Source: a virus
Reading direction: 5' to 3' (one strand)
IMG/VR virus record: IMGVR_UViG_3300025011_000077
Coordinates: 1-46,442 of that record
DNA length: 46,442 nucleotides
Below are positions 35,874 through 45,550 of this stretch, piece after piece. Position 1 is the first letter of the stretch, and every line of letters starts with the position of its first letter. The notes under the pieces were generated by a model that was not told the origin of the DNA, searched no databases, and saw nothing but the letters and a program-made list of their open reading frames with translations. Position numbers and translations under genes: made by a program.

Positions 35874-36758
35874 TTGATCAAGCATTGGGAACATACTGAA
35901 ATCGTGGATGGTGCTACTTTTGAGAGATTTAAGTCATTCAAGGCCCCTGTTTTTCCCAGCGCACCCTTACCTAATAATACTGCGGTATTCATCTCTTGTA
36001 GTGGTAAGAGATTAGAAGGTATATATGATCCCGAATTAAAGTCCATACGTCAATTTAGATACTTAGAAAACCCTCCCCCTAATAGGGATCTAAGATTATA
36101 TTTAGATGCTATATCCAGTCCCCACATTACTATGATAGCTATAGATGGTCTGATGGGAACAGGTAAAACCTCCAATGCTGTAGAAAGTGCTGTAGAGTTT
36201 ATAAATTCTACTCCTTGTGCTAGAGGTGACCTTAATTGCACTAAGGTGGTTATAGCCAAACCATATGTCAATGCTGGAGGGGAAGAATATGGCTTTTTAC
36301 CTGGAGACGCTGATGAGAAACTAGACCCTACACTAACTAATTTCATTCAGTATTTTGACAGATTTAGCACTATTGGATTTAAGAAATTGCGAGAGCTAGG
36401 ACGTGTTAAGGTTTTACCTTTAGGGTTTATACGTGGATTAGATGCCGAGAATATGATTATCCTAGCGGATGAGTGCCAAAATACTAGGGAGCTAATATCC
36501 TTGGCCACTAGAAAGGCTAAGAATAGTAGGATATTTTTTCTAGGGGATACAAGCCCTTTCCAAATAGACCTGCAAGGGGTTGCTCCTAAAAAGAATGGGC
36601 TAACCAATATTATAGATCTATTGTCTGGAGCCCCTTATTTTCAGTATATTGAGCTTAAAACCCTGGAACACATAGTTCGTAGTGACGAAGTGAGAGACAT
36701 AGTTAAGAGGTTATTTGAGAAATACGGGGAAAACCCTCAAGAATGGATAATTCAATAG
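35874..36758 (+). CDS. phoH: PhoH-like ATPase
   Basis: A 294-residue protein with a TTG start after AAGGAGG. Walker A is GLMGTGKT (residues 92-99), FLPGDADEKLDP follows, Walker B is MIILADECQN, and IFFLGDTSPFQIDL and VRSDEVRDIV complete the PhoH pattern. PhoH-family NTPases are common in large phages; RNA helicase or RNase-linked roles are proposed for them. The N-terminal 85 residues are variable. Transcribed apart from the sigma gene because of the terminator between them. Confidence 0.88.
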   Translation: MIKHWEHTEIVDGATFERFKSFKAPVFPSAPLPNNTAVFISCSGKRLEGIYDPELKSIRQFRYLENPPPNRDLRLYLDAISSPHITMIAIDGLMGTGKTSNAVESAVEFINSTPCARGDLNCTKVVIAKPYVNAGGEEYGFLPGDADEKLDPTLTNFIQYFDRFSTIGFKKLRELGRVKVLPLGFIRGLDAENMIILADECQNTRELISLATRKAKNSRIFFLGDTSPFQIDLQGVAPKKNGLTNIIDLLSGAPYFQYIELKTLEHIVRSDEVRDIVKRLFEKYGENPQEWIIQ

Positions 36759-36799
36759 TATGTGCTCATTATAGGTGAGTGAGGTGAGGAGGATAAGAA

Positions 36800-39142
36800 A
36801 TGGCTTTAGATAGAACAAGTACTCAGATGATAAAGTCCCCATTTCCTAATGGAGCAACTCTCAAGAAATCATTACTAGGAAGCAACAACCTTCAGTTAGC
36901 TGATTTTGGATATGATAGTAGTAATCCTGTAATGACATATCTCTCTGCTGTTAATAATGCAACATCTTTTCTATCGGAGCGTGGTTATGGCACGCTGGAA
37001 ATACCTGCAATAACAGGAGTGTCAGATTATATATCCTATCTTGATGCTATCAAAGAAGACCTTAGTGTTAAACTCAGGTATCGTTATAGTTTCTATCGAT
37101 TTCCCATTAATTCCGAATCTAGGGCTATAACTGGCTCCTTCCAGTTGGGTGACACTGTATATAACACGGATATTACTACCAACAAGGCCTTAGGATGGGT
37201 GTGTGTGGAAGCAGGCATACCTGGCAAATGGCAAGCTTTTGGTTTTATAAAGGATTGGTACACAGAGATAGAGAAGGTGACTGTATTACCGGAAGCTGGG
37301 CCTATGCAAGAGGGCAGGCAAGTATACGTAACTTCTGGAATACCAAGCATATATGTATGTAAAAAACTAAGTGATGGCAGCTACAAGTGGTTTTGGATGG
37401 ATTACTCCTATGGCACTACGGTGCAGAGAGATGCTTCCGTTAAAACTATGGGTATGCCTTACTTTAACACCGATACTGGATACCCTGAATGGTGGAATGG
37501 GTTAGCTTGGGTAAAGATGATGGATCTGGTTGACGAAATTATAAGTATAAATGAGGAGTTATCCCTTAAGACAAACGAAGAAGACTTTGTTGCGTATAAG
37601 GCAGATTACCCAACATTAACACAATTTCCTATAATTGTTCCAGAAACAGACGATACCGCCAGGATTAACAGAGGAATAACCAGTGTTTTTAATTCAGGTG
37701 GTGGTTTTTTACTTATACCAACAGGGGTATATAATATCAACGCGCTCACCTCTGTAGTAATGAAGAATAATGTATCATTAATATTATCTCCCAATGCAAT
37801 ATTACAGGCAATAACCAATAGTCTAGATGCCTATGCGATTGTGCTTTTTGATGGTGTGGATAATTGTAAATTGATAGGCGGAATTATAAAGGGCGATCGC
37901 ACAACACATACCGGGATTACAGGTGAAAGCGGTATGGGGATATGGGTAAAAAACAGTACCAATATTGATATCATCGATGTGAGGGTAGATGATTGTTGGG
38001 GTGATGGTATTTATATTGGGGGCACTGGTACATTAGGAAAGAGTGTTCACGTAAATGTTATTATATGTAAAGGCAATAATAATCGCAGAAATGGTTTAAC
38101 TATTGCGGCGGCTGATGAATGGTCGGTAGAGGATTCGGTATTTAAAAATTCTAATGGTATTGCCCCTGAAAGCGGTATTGATATTGAACCAAATCTAGAT
38201 AAGCCAGGAGTCACTAATGGTAATGTTAGCAATACTCATTGTTATGGTAACGCTGGACATGGTATTGCAATCTCACAACCTACCACTAGCTTTATTAATT
38301 TAGAAGGTAATTTCTGTTATCAAAATAGCTTATCCGGTATACAATCCGCTTATGTTGGAGAAGGAGTAGAATTAAAAAGTAATTCCTGCTATGAAAATAC
38401 AATCCACGGGATAAGCCTTCTTGGAAATAATTCATATTCTCCTAAACGATTAAATGTTTCGAATAATAAATGTTACCGAAACACAAAGTCTGGAATCTAT
38501 GCCTACGAACGCATTAAGCTATCAACGATTAGTGATAACCACTGTAAAGAGAATGGTGAGCATGGCATTTATGCAGACTTAACATTTGAGAGTAGTATAG
38601 TTTCCGATAATGTATGTGAAGCTAATGGCCAAGCTATGCACAATACGTATGACAACATTCATATTGTGAACAGCAGTAACTATAATCTATTAAAAGGCAA
38701 CAAATGCAGAAAGGGGGACCTGGCGAATAAACCTGCTTATGGAATTTATATGGGCAGTAATGATTTCAATGATTTAAAAGATAACGACGTAACATTAGGT
38801 GGAGAAACAGGAAATATATATTTACCTGCCACAAGCACTAACATATCAGTTAAAGGGAATCGTGGGTATGTAACGGAAGCTAATATTTTATCTGGCACAT
38901 TAGCTCTTGATTCTGGTGGATTTAAAGAATTAACAATTGCTCATGGGTGTGGGTATACCCCCAGTTTAAAAGATTGTTCGGTAACTCTTGTGGAAAATAC
39001 CGCCATATCAGATTACGAGATAAACCTTATAATTATTAGGAGCATAAATGCGACAAACGCAGTAGTAGGCGTATACATCAAAACCGCTTCTGCATTAGCT
39101 GGTTCAACGGCTAAACTAGCATTAAAAGTATCAAGAAATTAG
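36800..39142 (+). CDS. Tailspike with right-handed beta-helix (putative depolymerase)
   Basis: A 780-residue protein. The N-terminal part (MALDRTSTQMIKSPFPNGAT) resembles head-binding or tail-attachment starts of tail fibres. From about residue 270 (DDTARINRGITSVFNSGGG) to about 690 there are many Gly/Asn-rich coils typical of pectate-lyase-like helices (NCYGNAGHGIAIS-type turns, e.g. NNRRNGLTIAAADEWSVEDS). The last 80 residues form a strand-rich cap (GGFKELTIAHGCGYTP). It probably binds and may cut a surface polysaccharide. Catalytic acids cannot be placed by eye. Confidence 0.8.
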   Translation: MALDRTSTQMIKSPFPNGATLKKSLLGSNNLQLADFGYDSSNPVMTYLSAVNNATSFLSERGYGTLEIPAITGVSDYISYLDAIKEDLSVKLRYRYSFYRFPINSESRAITGSFQLGDTVYNTDITTNKALGWVCVEAGIPGKWQAFGFIKDWYTEIEKVTVLPEAGPMQEGRQVYVTSGIPSIYVCKKLSDGSYKWFWMDYSYGTTVQRDASVKTMGMPYFNTDTGYPEWWNGLAWVKMMDLVDEIISINEELSLKTNEEDFVAYKADYPTLTQFPIIVPETDDTARINRGITSVFNSGGGFLLIPTGVYNINALTSVVMKNNVSLILSPNAILQAITNSLDAYAIVLFDGVDNCKLIGGIIKGDRTTHTGITGESGMGIWVKNSTNIDIIDVRVDDCWGDGIYIGGTGTLGKSVHVNVIICKGNNNRRNGLTIAAADEWSVEDSVFKNSNGIAPESGIDIEPNLDKPGVTNGNVSNTHCYGNAGHGIAISQPTTSFINLEGNFCYQNSLSGIQSAYVGEGVELKSNSCYENTIHGISLLGNNSYSPKRLNVSNNKCYRNTKSGIYAYERIKLSTISDNHCKENGEHGIYADLTFESSIVSDNVCEANGQAMHNTYDNIHIVNSSNYNLLKGNKCRKGDLANKPAYGIYMGSNDFNDLKDNDVTLGGETGNIYLPATSTNISVKGNRGYVTEANILSGTLALDSGGFKELTIAHGCGYTPSLKDCSVTLVENTAISDYEINLIIIRSINATNAVVGVYIKTASALAGSTAKLALKVSRN

Positions 39143-39322
39143 GGTTATCTGTAATCATTGATTTCGAGTATGATATCACTTAATTCATAGTGGATGGAAA
39201 AAGCAAACCAACCCCTCAAAATCGCTAGGGGAAAAACTACAAGTCATTACTATTTACCCCCCATAATACTCATGAGACGATTTCAAGGTTTTGGATTCAT
39301 TTAATTGAATGGAGATGAATAG

Positions 39323-39499
39323 ATGACTAAGTTATTGCTAAAAAACGGTTCTCACGCATACACCACACTCACTCCTGAAGAAGTAAGATCCTATCTACAC
39401 GGTGGGATCAAAACCCAAGTCATCAATGGATTTGAAGACCTACCAGGCACCATTCCAGTGTATATCTATGTCCATGCTATAATGCTTATCTACATTTAA
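39323..39499 (+). CDS. 58-residue hypothetical protein
   Basis: MTKLLLKNGSHAYTTLTPEE then a hydrophobic end (IPVYIYVHAIMLIYI) that may enter the membrane. GGAGATGAATAG precedes the ATG. It lies in the 400-base gap between tailspike and RNR, which otherwise holds only a CCCCT/AGGGG hairpin near 39212-39233. Confidence 0.5.
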   Translation: MTKLLLKNGSHAYTTLTPEEVRSYLHGGIKTQVINGFEDLPGTIPVYIYVHAIMLIYI

Positions 39500-39549
39500 T
39501 CCCATACAGAGAGATATAAACACACCCCTACTCTTGGATTAGTGGGGGT

Positions 39550-41907
39550 ATGTTTGTCTTCAAAGGTAAACCATCAAACATTGAGGAGAGTGGATTCATG
39601 CCGTATTCCTTATCACCAGAATTTGTATCAAAATACAGAAATAAAATACCTGATTGGGGTATACTGGGTTGGGAAACCTACAAGAGAACGTACGCACGGT
39701 GGATTCAATCTGAACTTAGGTACGAAGAATGGTGGGAAACCTGTAAAAGAGTTATCGAAGGTAATTTTAATCTAGTGCCCAATGACCCAACATTCACTAT
39801 GGAAGAGATGGAAACAGCCTATGATTTGATGTTCTACTTAATATGGTTACCTCCTGGCAGAGGTTTGTGGGTATCCGGCACTGATTTTGCTAAGAAGCAT
39901 GGGGATGCCCTAGTCAACTGCTGGTTTATAGCATGTAGACCGCAACCTTACCTAAAAGGAGAAGAAGCAAAAGTATCATTCCCTTTTGTGTTTATCTTTG
40001 ACGTATCTATGAAAGGCGGAGGCTCTGGATTTACTGCTCGTAAGAAAGATGTTAGTTTGATACCAGTGGTGAGTAAAAAGATTAACCTCTTTATAAAGTG
40101 TGATGCAAATCACCCAGACTTTAGTATAGATGTCCCCACAGCCAAATTGGATTATGGTGTTGTAGATAAAGTGATGCCAACTAAAGGCATATTAATTGGA
40201 AAAGTGAACGATTCAAGAGAAGGTTGGTGTGATGCTCTAAGTTGGGTAATTGATAGCCATTTTGCTGGGTTGTGGGAAGCCAATTTGGTTATTGATATCA
40301 GTGACGTACGGGGTTACGGTGAAGAGATAAAAGGATTCGGTGGGAAGTCTAGTGGCCCTAGATCACTTGTTGAACTTCTGTGTGGGGTAAATGACCTTCT
40401 CAATCTTAGGCATCAAGGTAACCTGTCTTCAGTAGATGTAGTAGACATAATGAACATGATCGGAAGATGTGTTATTGCTGGTAATGTTCGTAGAACCGCA
40501 CAACTATCTATTGGAAGTACCGATGACATTGGGTTTATGCAAATGAAGGATTTTGGAGTAGTAGATGAAATTTGCCAAACAGACGTTTCAGGTAATTTCA
40601 TCTGGGAAAATGGGAAACGAGTCTTAAAGCCTATGAACATCCTACAGCATCTTTACGAAGAAAAAGAACTTCAGGGGTTAATTTACACCCATCATGCTCA
40701 AAGTAATCACAGGTGGTCCTCAAATAACTCATTAATGGTTACTCCTGAGTTTGATGATTGGAAATTCCTGTCAGATAAGCTAAAGATAAATGGAGAACCT
40801 GGGTACATTAATGAGTACCTCATCCAGAACTATGGGAGACTGATAGATGGGGTACAAGAAGGTATAGATGGGGAGGCTGAAGGATGCAATGCATGCGTTG
40901 AAATAACTCTTGCCAATGGTGAGCCTTGCAACCTGGTGGAGAATTTTCCCCTCAATATTAACAAAGCTAATAAAGACTACAAGAAGGTCTTAGATATCTC
41001 TGCCAGATACGCTTATAGGGTCACTCATTGCATTCATGACTGGGAAGTTTCTAGGGATATTGTGTCTAAGAATAGAAGGATTGGTGCCTCCCTGTCGGGT
41101 ATCCAGGATTGGGTACTTGAAGAATTTGGCGGTGAAGTATTTACTGGGTGGAAAACTACTAATGGTTTGACTCTACCTACTGGAGTAAATCCACTAGTAG
41201 TTAAGGCGTTGGATGACTATTACCATACAATTAAGGAATCCGCCACCAAATACGCTAAAGCACTGGGCACTAACACCCCTATAAAATTTACAACAGTCAA
41301 ACCATCTGGTACAATATCACTGCTAGTGGGTGCCTCACCTGGTATGCACTGGCACTATTTTGGGTATGGGATACGTAGAATGCGATTCCAAATGGATGAC
41401 ATGTTACTTCCAATACTCAAACAAGCAGGTTATTACATGGAACCCGATATAAAGGTGCCAAATACCATGGTTGTTGAGTTCCCTGTAAAAGCATGCACGG
41501 CGGACCATCCTAAATTTAGATCCGCCGGACAAGTACCAATCTATGAGCAATTTGCTTTCCAAGCTTTGTTATCTGAATACTGGGCAGACAACTCTGTCTC
41601 CTGCACCATAACTTTTCAGCCCGAAGAAGCAGATCAGTTAGAGGGACTATTAAGACATTATAGCACTAAGATTAAGGCCACCACATGCTTACCATATAAA
41701 AATCATGGGTATGCTCAGGCACCTTATGAACCTTATTCAGAGAAGGATGGGAAAAGTCCCAAACAGCAATACGAGGAAGCTCTATCCAAAATAACAGATA
41801 GGCCAGTGGATATTTATACTAGGCTTCACCTAAGTGATAATGCTAAGGAAGAGCTGGAAGCAATATTAGGCTCTGACTGTACTACAGGGGCCTGCCCAAT
41901 ACGATAG
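39550..41907 (+). CDS. nrdJ: Adenosylcobalamin-dependent (class II) ribonucleoside-triphosphate reductase
   Basis: A 785-residue protein close to the length of the monomeric Lactobacillus enzyme. First redox Cys in ALVNCWFIACRP (about 125), Gly-rich GGGSGF, catalytic NACVEI (Asn-x-Cys-x-Glu) near 445, TVKPSGTISLLVG-type loop near 585, and C-terminal cysteine pair CTTGACPIR for re-reduction. It makes deoxynucleoside triphosphates without oxygen, using vitamin B12 supplied by the host. No riboswitch or activase gene was seen beside it. ATG 39550 follows GGGGGT. Confidence 0.92.
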   Translation: MFVFKGKPSNIEESGFMPYSLSPEFVSKYRNKIPDWGILGWETYKRTYARWIQSELRYEEWWETCKRVIEGNFNLVPNDPTFTMEEMETAYDLMFYLIWLPPGRGLWVSGTDFAKKHGDALVNCWFIACRPQPYLKGEEAKVSFPFVFIFDVSMKGGGSGFTARKKDVSLIPVVSKKINLFIKCDANHPDFSIDVPTAKLDYGVVDKVMPTKGILIGKVNDSREGWCDALSWVIDSHFAGLWEANLVIDISDVRGYGEEIKGFGGKSSGPRSLVELLCGVNDLLNLRHQGNLSSVDVVDIMNMIGRCVIAGNVRRTAQLSIGSTDDIGFMQMKDFGVVDEICQTDVSGNFIWENGKRVLKPMNILQHLYEEKELQGLIYTHHAQSNHRWSSNNSLMVTPEFDDWKFLSDKLKINGEPGYINEYLIQNYGRLIDGVQEGIDGEAEGCNACVEITLANGEPCNLVENFPLNINKANKDYKKVLDISARYAYRVTHCIHDWEVSRDIVSKNRRIGASLSGIQDWVLEEFGGEVFTGWKTTNGLTLPTGVNPLVVKALDDYYHTIKESATKYAKALGTNTPIKFTTVKPSGTISLLVGASPGMHWHYFGYGIRRMRFQMDDMLLPILKQAGYYMEPDIKVPNTMVVEFPVKACTADHPKFRSAGQVPIYEQFAFQALLSEYWADNSVSCTITFQPEEADQLEGLLRHYSTKIKATTCLPYKNHGYAQAPYEPYSEKDGKSPKQQYEEALSKITDRPVDIYTRLHLSDNAKEELEAILGSDCTTGACPIR

Positions 41908-41917
41908 GAGGTGTATC

Positions 41918-42103
41918 ATGATATTTCCTATATTTTGGATAATACTGGGGTTAGGTCTGGCAATACCCTCCACCTTAGTGCTGGCAATTAACCTCATACT
42001 AAAGGCAGTTAATGGAGACAAATATGAAATAAACTTATTTCAGACGTTCAAGGTATACTCCATCTCCTTGATTGGATGGGCTACAACATTTGGCATAAGA
42101 TGA
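41918..42103 (+). CDS. Small two-span membrane protein
   Basis: A 61-residue protein with spans IFPIFWIILGLGLAIPSTLV and VYSISLIGWATTFGI. It starts after AGGAGGTG, ten bases behind the RNR gene. Function unknown. Confidence 0.6.
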   Translation: MIFPIFWIILGLGLAIPSTLVLAINLILKAVNGDKYEINLFQTFKVYSISLIGWATTFGIR

Positions 42104-42115
42104 GGTGATGACTAC

Positions 42116-42280
42116 ATGTGTGAAGAAAAGTTTGGGGGTTGGTATCCCCCAGTGCAGAAGTTTAGCGATCAGCATCTTAATAAAAAGTCCACCCAAGAGG
42201 AAGAACGGGAAGAGTCCCTTAAGAAAACAATAAACTTTGAGACTCTTCAAAAACGTATGGATTTTAATCTTTTTAAATAG
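42116..42280 (+). CDS. 54-residue hypothetical protein
   Basis: MCEEKFGGWYPPVQKFSDQH then a charged helix (STQEEEREESLKKTINF). TGAGGTGATG precedes the ATG. It fits between its neighbours with gaps of about 12 bases. Function unknown. Confidence 0.52.
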   Translation: MCEEKFGGWYPPVQKFSDQHLNKKSTQEEEREESLKKTINFETLQKRMDFNLFK

Positions 42281-42292
42281 GGGGTAATGTAA

Positions 42293-42544
42293 ATGGGTCA
42301 ATTTCTTGAGCCTAGTGAAAACCATACAACTGGGTATACATTCCTGAAATGGAATGGGAAGTATGGTGATGAGTCTAAATTTGTTATCAGGGACAACAAA
42401 AATGGTAAACAATCTTTGTTTACCCCAGGTCGTGCCCATGATGTAACCTGGGCTAACACAGACTTGGAAAATGATGAGGAATTCTCTGAATGGCAAGAAT
42501 TTGGCAATGAGACTGTGGATGATCTGGATTATGTATCATTCTAG
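42293..42544 (+). CDS. Small acidic hypothetical protein
   Basis: An 83-residue protein (MGQFLEPSENHTTGYTFLKW), strand-rich then acidic (NTDLENDEEFSEWQEFGNE). Start after AGGGGG. Ends before a terminator. Function unknown. Confidence 0.58.
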   Translation: MGQFLEPSENHTTGYTFLKWNGKYGDESKFVIRDNKNGKQSLFTPGRAHDVTWANTDLENDEEFSEWQEFGNETVDDLDYVSF

Positions 42545-42555
42545 GAGTTACTTAA

Positions 42556-42589
42556 AATAAGACTGGGCATATGCCCCGTCTTATTTTTG
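42556..42589 (+). terminator. Intrinsic terminator
   Basis: AATAAGAC with GTCTTATT, inner GGGCAT/ATGCCC, then TTTTG. Confidence 0.85.
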
Positions 42590-42627
42590 TTTTTAGACTT
42601 AATGAATACTGAGGAGGTGCCTTGTTG

Positions 42628-45546
42628 ATGAGGTTTTACATAGATGTAGTAAAAGGGGAAGAAGGTAAGTCTATTGGACCACGTAGACTCCATAAAGAGA
42701 GATTAGTAAGAAGGATGGTTCAGGTAAAGGGGAAAAATGGAGGGACTTACTCCCGCATGCAATGGGTAGACCCACGTGGAGATACGCCCTCACAAAAGCA
42801 CTCTAGTACGGAATCAGATACTAAGGATGCCCATCCCCATGACAGTGACCTAAAAGACCAGGTGCACAAGCTAGTGAGTAAAATGAGCAAAGAGGAGAAA
42901 TATCAGTGGTTAGACAAACATGGCATACAGTGGAAAAGGAATGATCATCCCAACACTGACCACATAGAGGCAGTAAAGGCTTTAAAAAAGTTTCTTAATG
43001 AAAACCCTCATCACCTTGATTTGGAGCACTTATCAAAAAGAGGTGGTAATGAATTAGACATAGAATCTGAGTCTGATAAACTCATGAATCCTGTTGACAA
43101 ATTGATAAACAGAAAGTCTAAGCAAGAGAAGTGGGATCTCATATCTAAATATGGAGTACAGTGGAAGGAAAACTCCAATGATAAAATAAACCAGATGCGT
43201 GCTTTCTCAGCACTGAAGCAATATTTAAAGGAAAATCTGGAATTAGCTGGGTTGTCTAAAGAAGATTTTGATAAGGCTAACGCCATGGGGGATGAAGTTG
43301 AAAGGGTAGGACAAATAGGGGAATTAGTGAAGAAAATGAGCCCCAAATTAAAGTTAGGTCTTGCCAAGCAGTATAAGATAGAGCCTGAACCTACTGGGGA
43401 CAGTAACATTGATAACATAAACCGCACTAAAGCTATTACCAAGTTTTTAAGTGAGGATGCTAAAGAGCTAGAGTTCATTAAGAGTAAGCTAGAAAAACAT
43501 GAATTAAAAAACATGAAGATTTCCGTCAAGGAAATGATGGCTATAATACGAAGACTTGGTAAATTAACCCCTAGAGAGATAAAAGCTTCAAAAGAGGATA
43601 AAGAATGGACATTCAATGACGCATCTATGGCATCTATTAATGAGGATGACAATGGTAATCCTGTTCTATCCATTATAGATGGGGAGCATGGTAAGTGGGA
43701 AGTTAAGGACATACTCCTAAAGGATGTTAAAATCTTTTTAGATGGTTTAGATGAAACTAAGGCTAAGGCTAAAGAAGCCCCTAAGTATGGTAAAGATGAC
43801 ATAGTGGGATTGTTGAAGACAATGTTTGATAAACCACAAGTTAAGAAGATGGCAGAAGGATTATGGATCTTTAGATCTAAAGATGGATCCACGGGTCAAG
43901 TAGAAATAACCTCGGAGGGGGTTACCTTTAGTAGGACTGATAAGGATTGGGAGCGTACCTGGGAACACGATGAGGTAGAAGAAGTCCTAGAGAGGTACCA
44001 CAGACCCCTACATGAAAAGTCAGTGCATGATATAAAAGAAGCTCTGGAAGATGACCCTGAACTATATAAAGGTAGGGTTAAGAAGAGAATAGAGGATAGT
44101 GTACGAGACGATATATTTAAGCATGAGGGCACTTATGGAAGATATGACTCTACAACCCTATATGCGGATGCGACCTTCGGTACTGAGCTATTAAAAACAG
44201 TGGCAAAAGAACATGCTTTTTGGGACCCCAATACTGAAGATTTAGATATACGTTCTGATGAATTTAGTGAATTTATGTACAAATCACTAGTAGATCCTGA
44301 AAAATCTAAGAATGCTATGGATTATGTTGTCACTACTTTTGGGGAAGACAACCCATGGGTATTAAAGGAGTCTGCTAAGAACTGGGAACCCATAGAGCGC
44401 AGAAAAGCTAGAAAAGAGATGTGGTCTAGCCATGGTAGAGTATCCCTAATGTTTCCTAATGATGTCAGAGGACAAATATCCAAACATTTTAACATAGTTA
44501 CGGGTCATCTACCTTTTGATATCATTACCGATACGCTAATAAAACATGGGTTATCAATTAAGGCTCCAACCTCTGATAAAGAGGATAGCCCTATATTCTC
44601 TTACGATTTTAACGATCATCAAATAACTTTACCTTACACTTGCACAGAAGATGCTGATTTCCTTGAAACCGAAGACCCCTATGAATTCCACCCCAGTGTA
44701 TCTATAGATGGAAGGTCTTATAAGGATAGTAGCCTAGGATCAACTTTAACACATGAATTTGGTCATGCTATAGATCATTTCTTTGCTGGCGGAGGGTCTA
44801 ATACCATGACTCATTGGCAGGGTAGTAAAGAGGCTATGAAGTATTTAGGTAAACATAGTAATGCTTTGTTTGAATCTTATTCTAAGTCCTTAGGAGAGGC
44901 AACTGGGAATAGTGGTAGTGGGAGCCCCTGCTCCAAAAGAGGAAACTATTATGTTCATGAGGATAACTTTCTTTCCCCGTATGAGGGGAGAATATACGGC
45001 CCCACCAACAAAGAGACAGGTCTACCAGTTGGCCTTGTAGCTACAAGCTATTCTTCTAATAATGTCATTGATACCACTTTTAAGGGCGCAACAAAACCTC
45101 CCAAAGGTGTAATTTGGGGTTGCGAACACTGGTCAGAAAGTGTATCAAAATATTCCTCTGCTGCTCATCATTATTTTAAATATATGCAGGAGACTAAGGG
45201 ACAAGAAGATTCTAAATCGTTCCCCCAGTGGTGCACAGAAGGATCTAAGAAATACCACGAAGTAAAGGTCAACTTTGACTCTAAGAATGAGTTGGAGAGT
45301 GCCCACCCAGATTTACACAGTGCATTCAGATACAAACACCTAGAGCAACACCACCCTATAATGGCAGATGCAATAGACCACTTATTAAATAGGGGAGATT
45401 TCCCTCCAAAACTAGGCGGTAACGAGGTACGTACTAGGTACACAACTAGAATAGGACCTAACAAAAAGGGGCAAGGCAGAAGGTCCAATGCGCCAACTAT
45501 TATGCCTAAAACAGCCAAATCCTTAACTTTTTATGTAAGGAGCTAA
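42628..45546 (+). CDS. Tagged protein 3: VQVKGKNG tag, helical repeats and zincin-like metalloprotease domain
   Basis: 972 residues. ATG 42628 is preferred over two TTG codons just upstream, with GAGGAGGTG at 8 bases. Tag at about residues 26-49 (MVQVKGKNGGTYSRMQWVDP). Helical repeats at about 75-290 (WLDKHGIQWKRNDHPNTDH, LISKYGVQWKENSNDKINQM) resemble those of the 31151 product. The C-terminal third has LTHEFGHAIDHFF (HEFGH at about 709-713) and WGCEHWSESVSKY, giving the two His and a later Glu expected of a gluzincin. It ends KSLTFYVRS, recalling LTLYLDV before the tag in the 29142 product. A virion protease or injected effector is inferred. Confidence 0.7.
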   Translation: MRFYIDVVKGEEGKSIGPRRLHKERLVRRMVQVKGKNGGTYSRMQWVDPRGDTPSQKHSSTESDTKDAHPHDSDLKDQVHKLVSKMSKEEKYQWLDKHGIQWKRNDHPNTDHIEAVKALKKFLNENPHHLDLEHLSKRGGNELDIESESDKLMNPVDKLINRKSKQEKWDLISKYGVQWKENSNDKINQMRAFSALKQYLKENLELAGLSKEDFDKANAMGDEVERVGQIGELVKKMSPKLKLGLAKQYKIEPEPTGDSNIDNINRTKAITKFLSEDAKELEFIKSKLEKHELKNMKISVKEMMAIIRRLGKLTPREIKASKEDKEWTFNDASMASINEDDNGNPVLSIIDGEHGKWEVKDILLKDVKIFLDGLDETKAKAKEAPKYGKDDIVGLLKTMFDKPQVKKMAEGLWIFRSKDGSTGQVEITSEGVTFSRTDKDWERTWEHDEVEEVLERYHRPLHEKSVHDIKEALEDDPELYKGRVKKRIEDSVRDDIFKHEGTYGRYDSTTLYADATFGTELLKTVAKEHAFWDPNTEDLDIRSDEFSEFMYKSLVDPEKSKNAMDYVVTTFGEDNPWVLKESAKNWEPIERRKARKEMWSSHGRVSLMFPNDVRGQISKHFNIVTGHLPFDIITDTLIKHGLSIKAPTSDKEDSPIFSYDFNDHQITLPYTCTEDADFLETEDPYEFHPSVSIDGRSYKDSSLGSTLTHEFGHAIDHFFAGGGSNTMTHWQGSKEAMKYLGKHSNALFESYSKSLGEATGNSGSGSPCSKRGNYYVHEDNFLSPYEGRIYGPTNKETGLPVGLVATSYSSNNVIDTTFKGATKPPKGVIWGCEHWSESVSKYSSAAHHYFKYMQETKGQEDSKSFPQWCTEGSKKYHEVKVNFDSKNELESAHPDLHSAFRYKHLEQHHPIMADAIDHLLNRGDFPPKLGGNEVRTRYTTRIGPNKKGQGRRSNAPTIMPKTAKSLTFYVRS

Positions 45547-45550
45547 TAAT

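Noticed and set aside
39143-39549. Cobalamin riboswitch before the class II reductase
   Set aside because: No B12-box-like conserved core was seen. A small gene (39323-39499) and only a simple hairpin occupy the gap.
43011-43892. Minus-strand open frame of 293 codons
   Set aside because: Complement of the helical-repeat part of tagged protein 3. No ribosome binding site, and Ser/Leu-rich composition typical of antisense frames.
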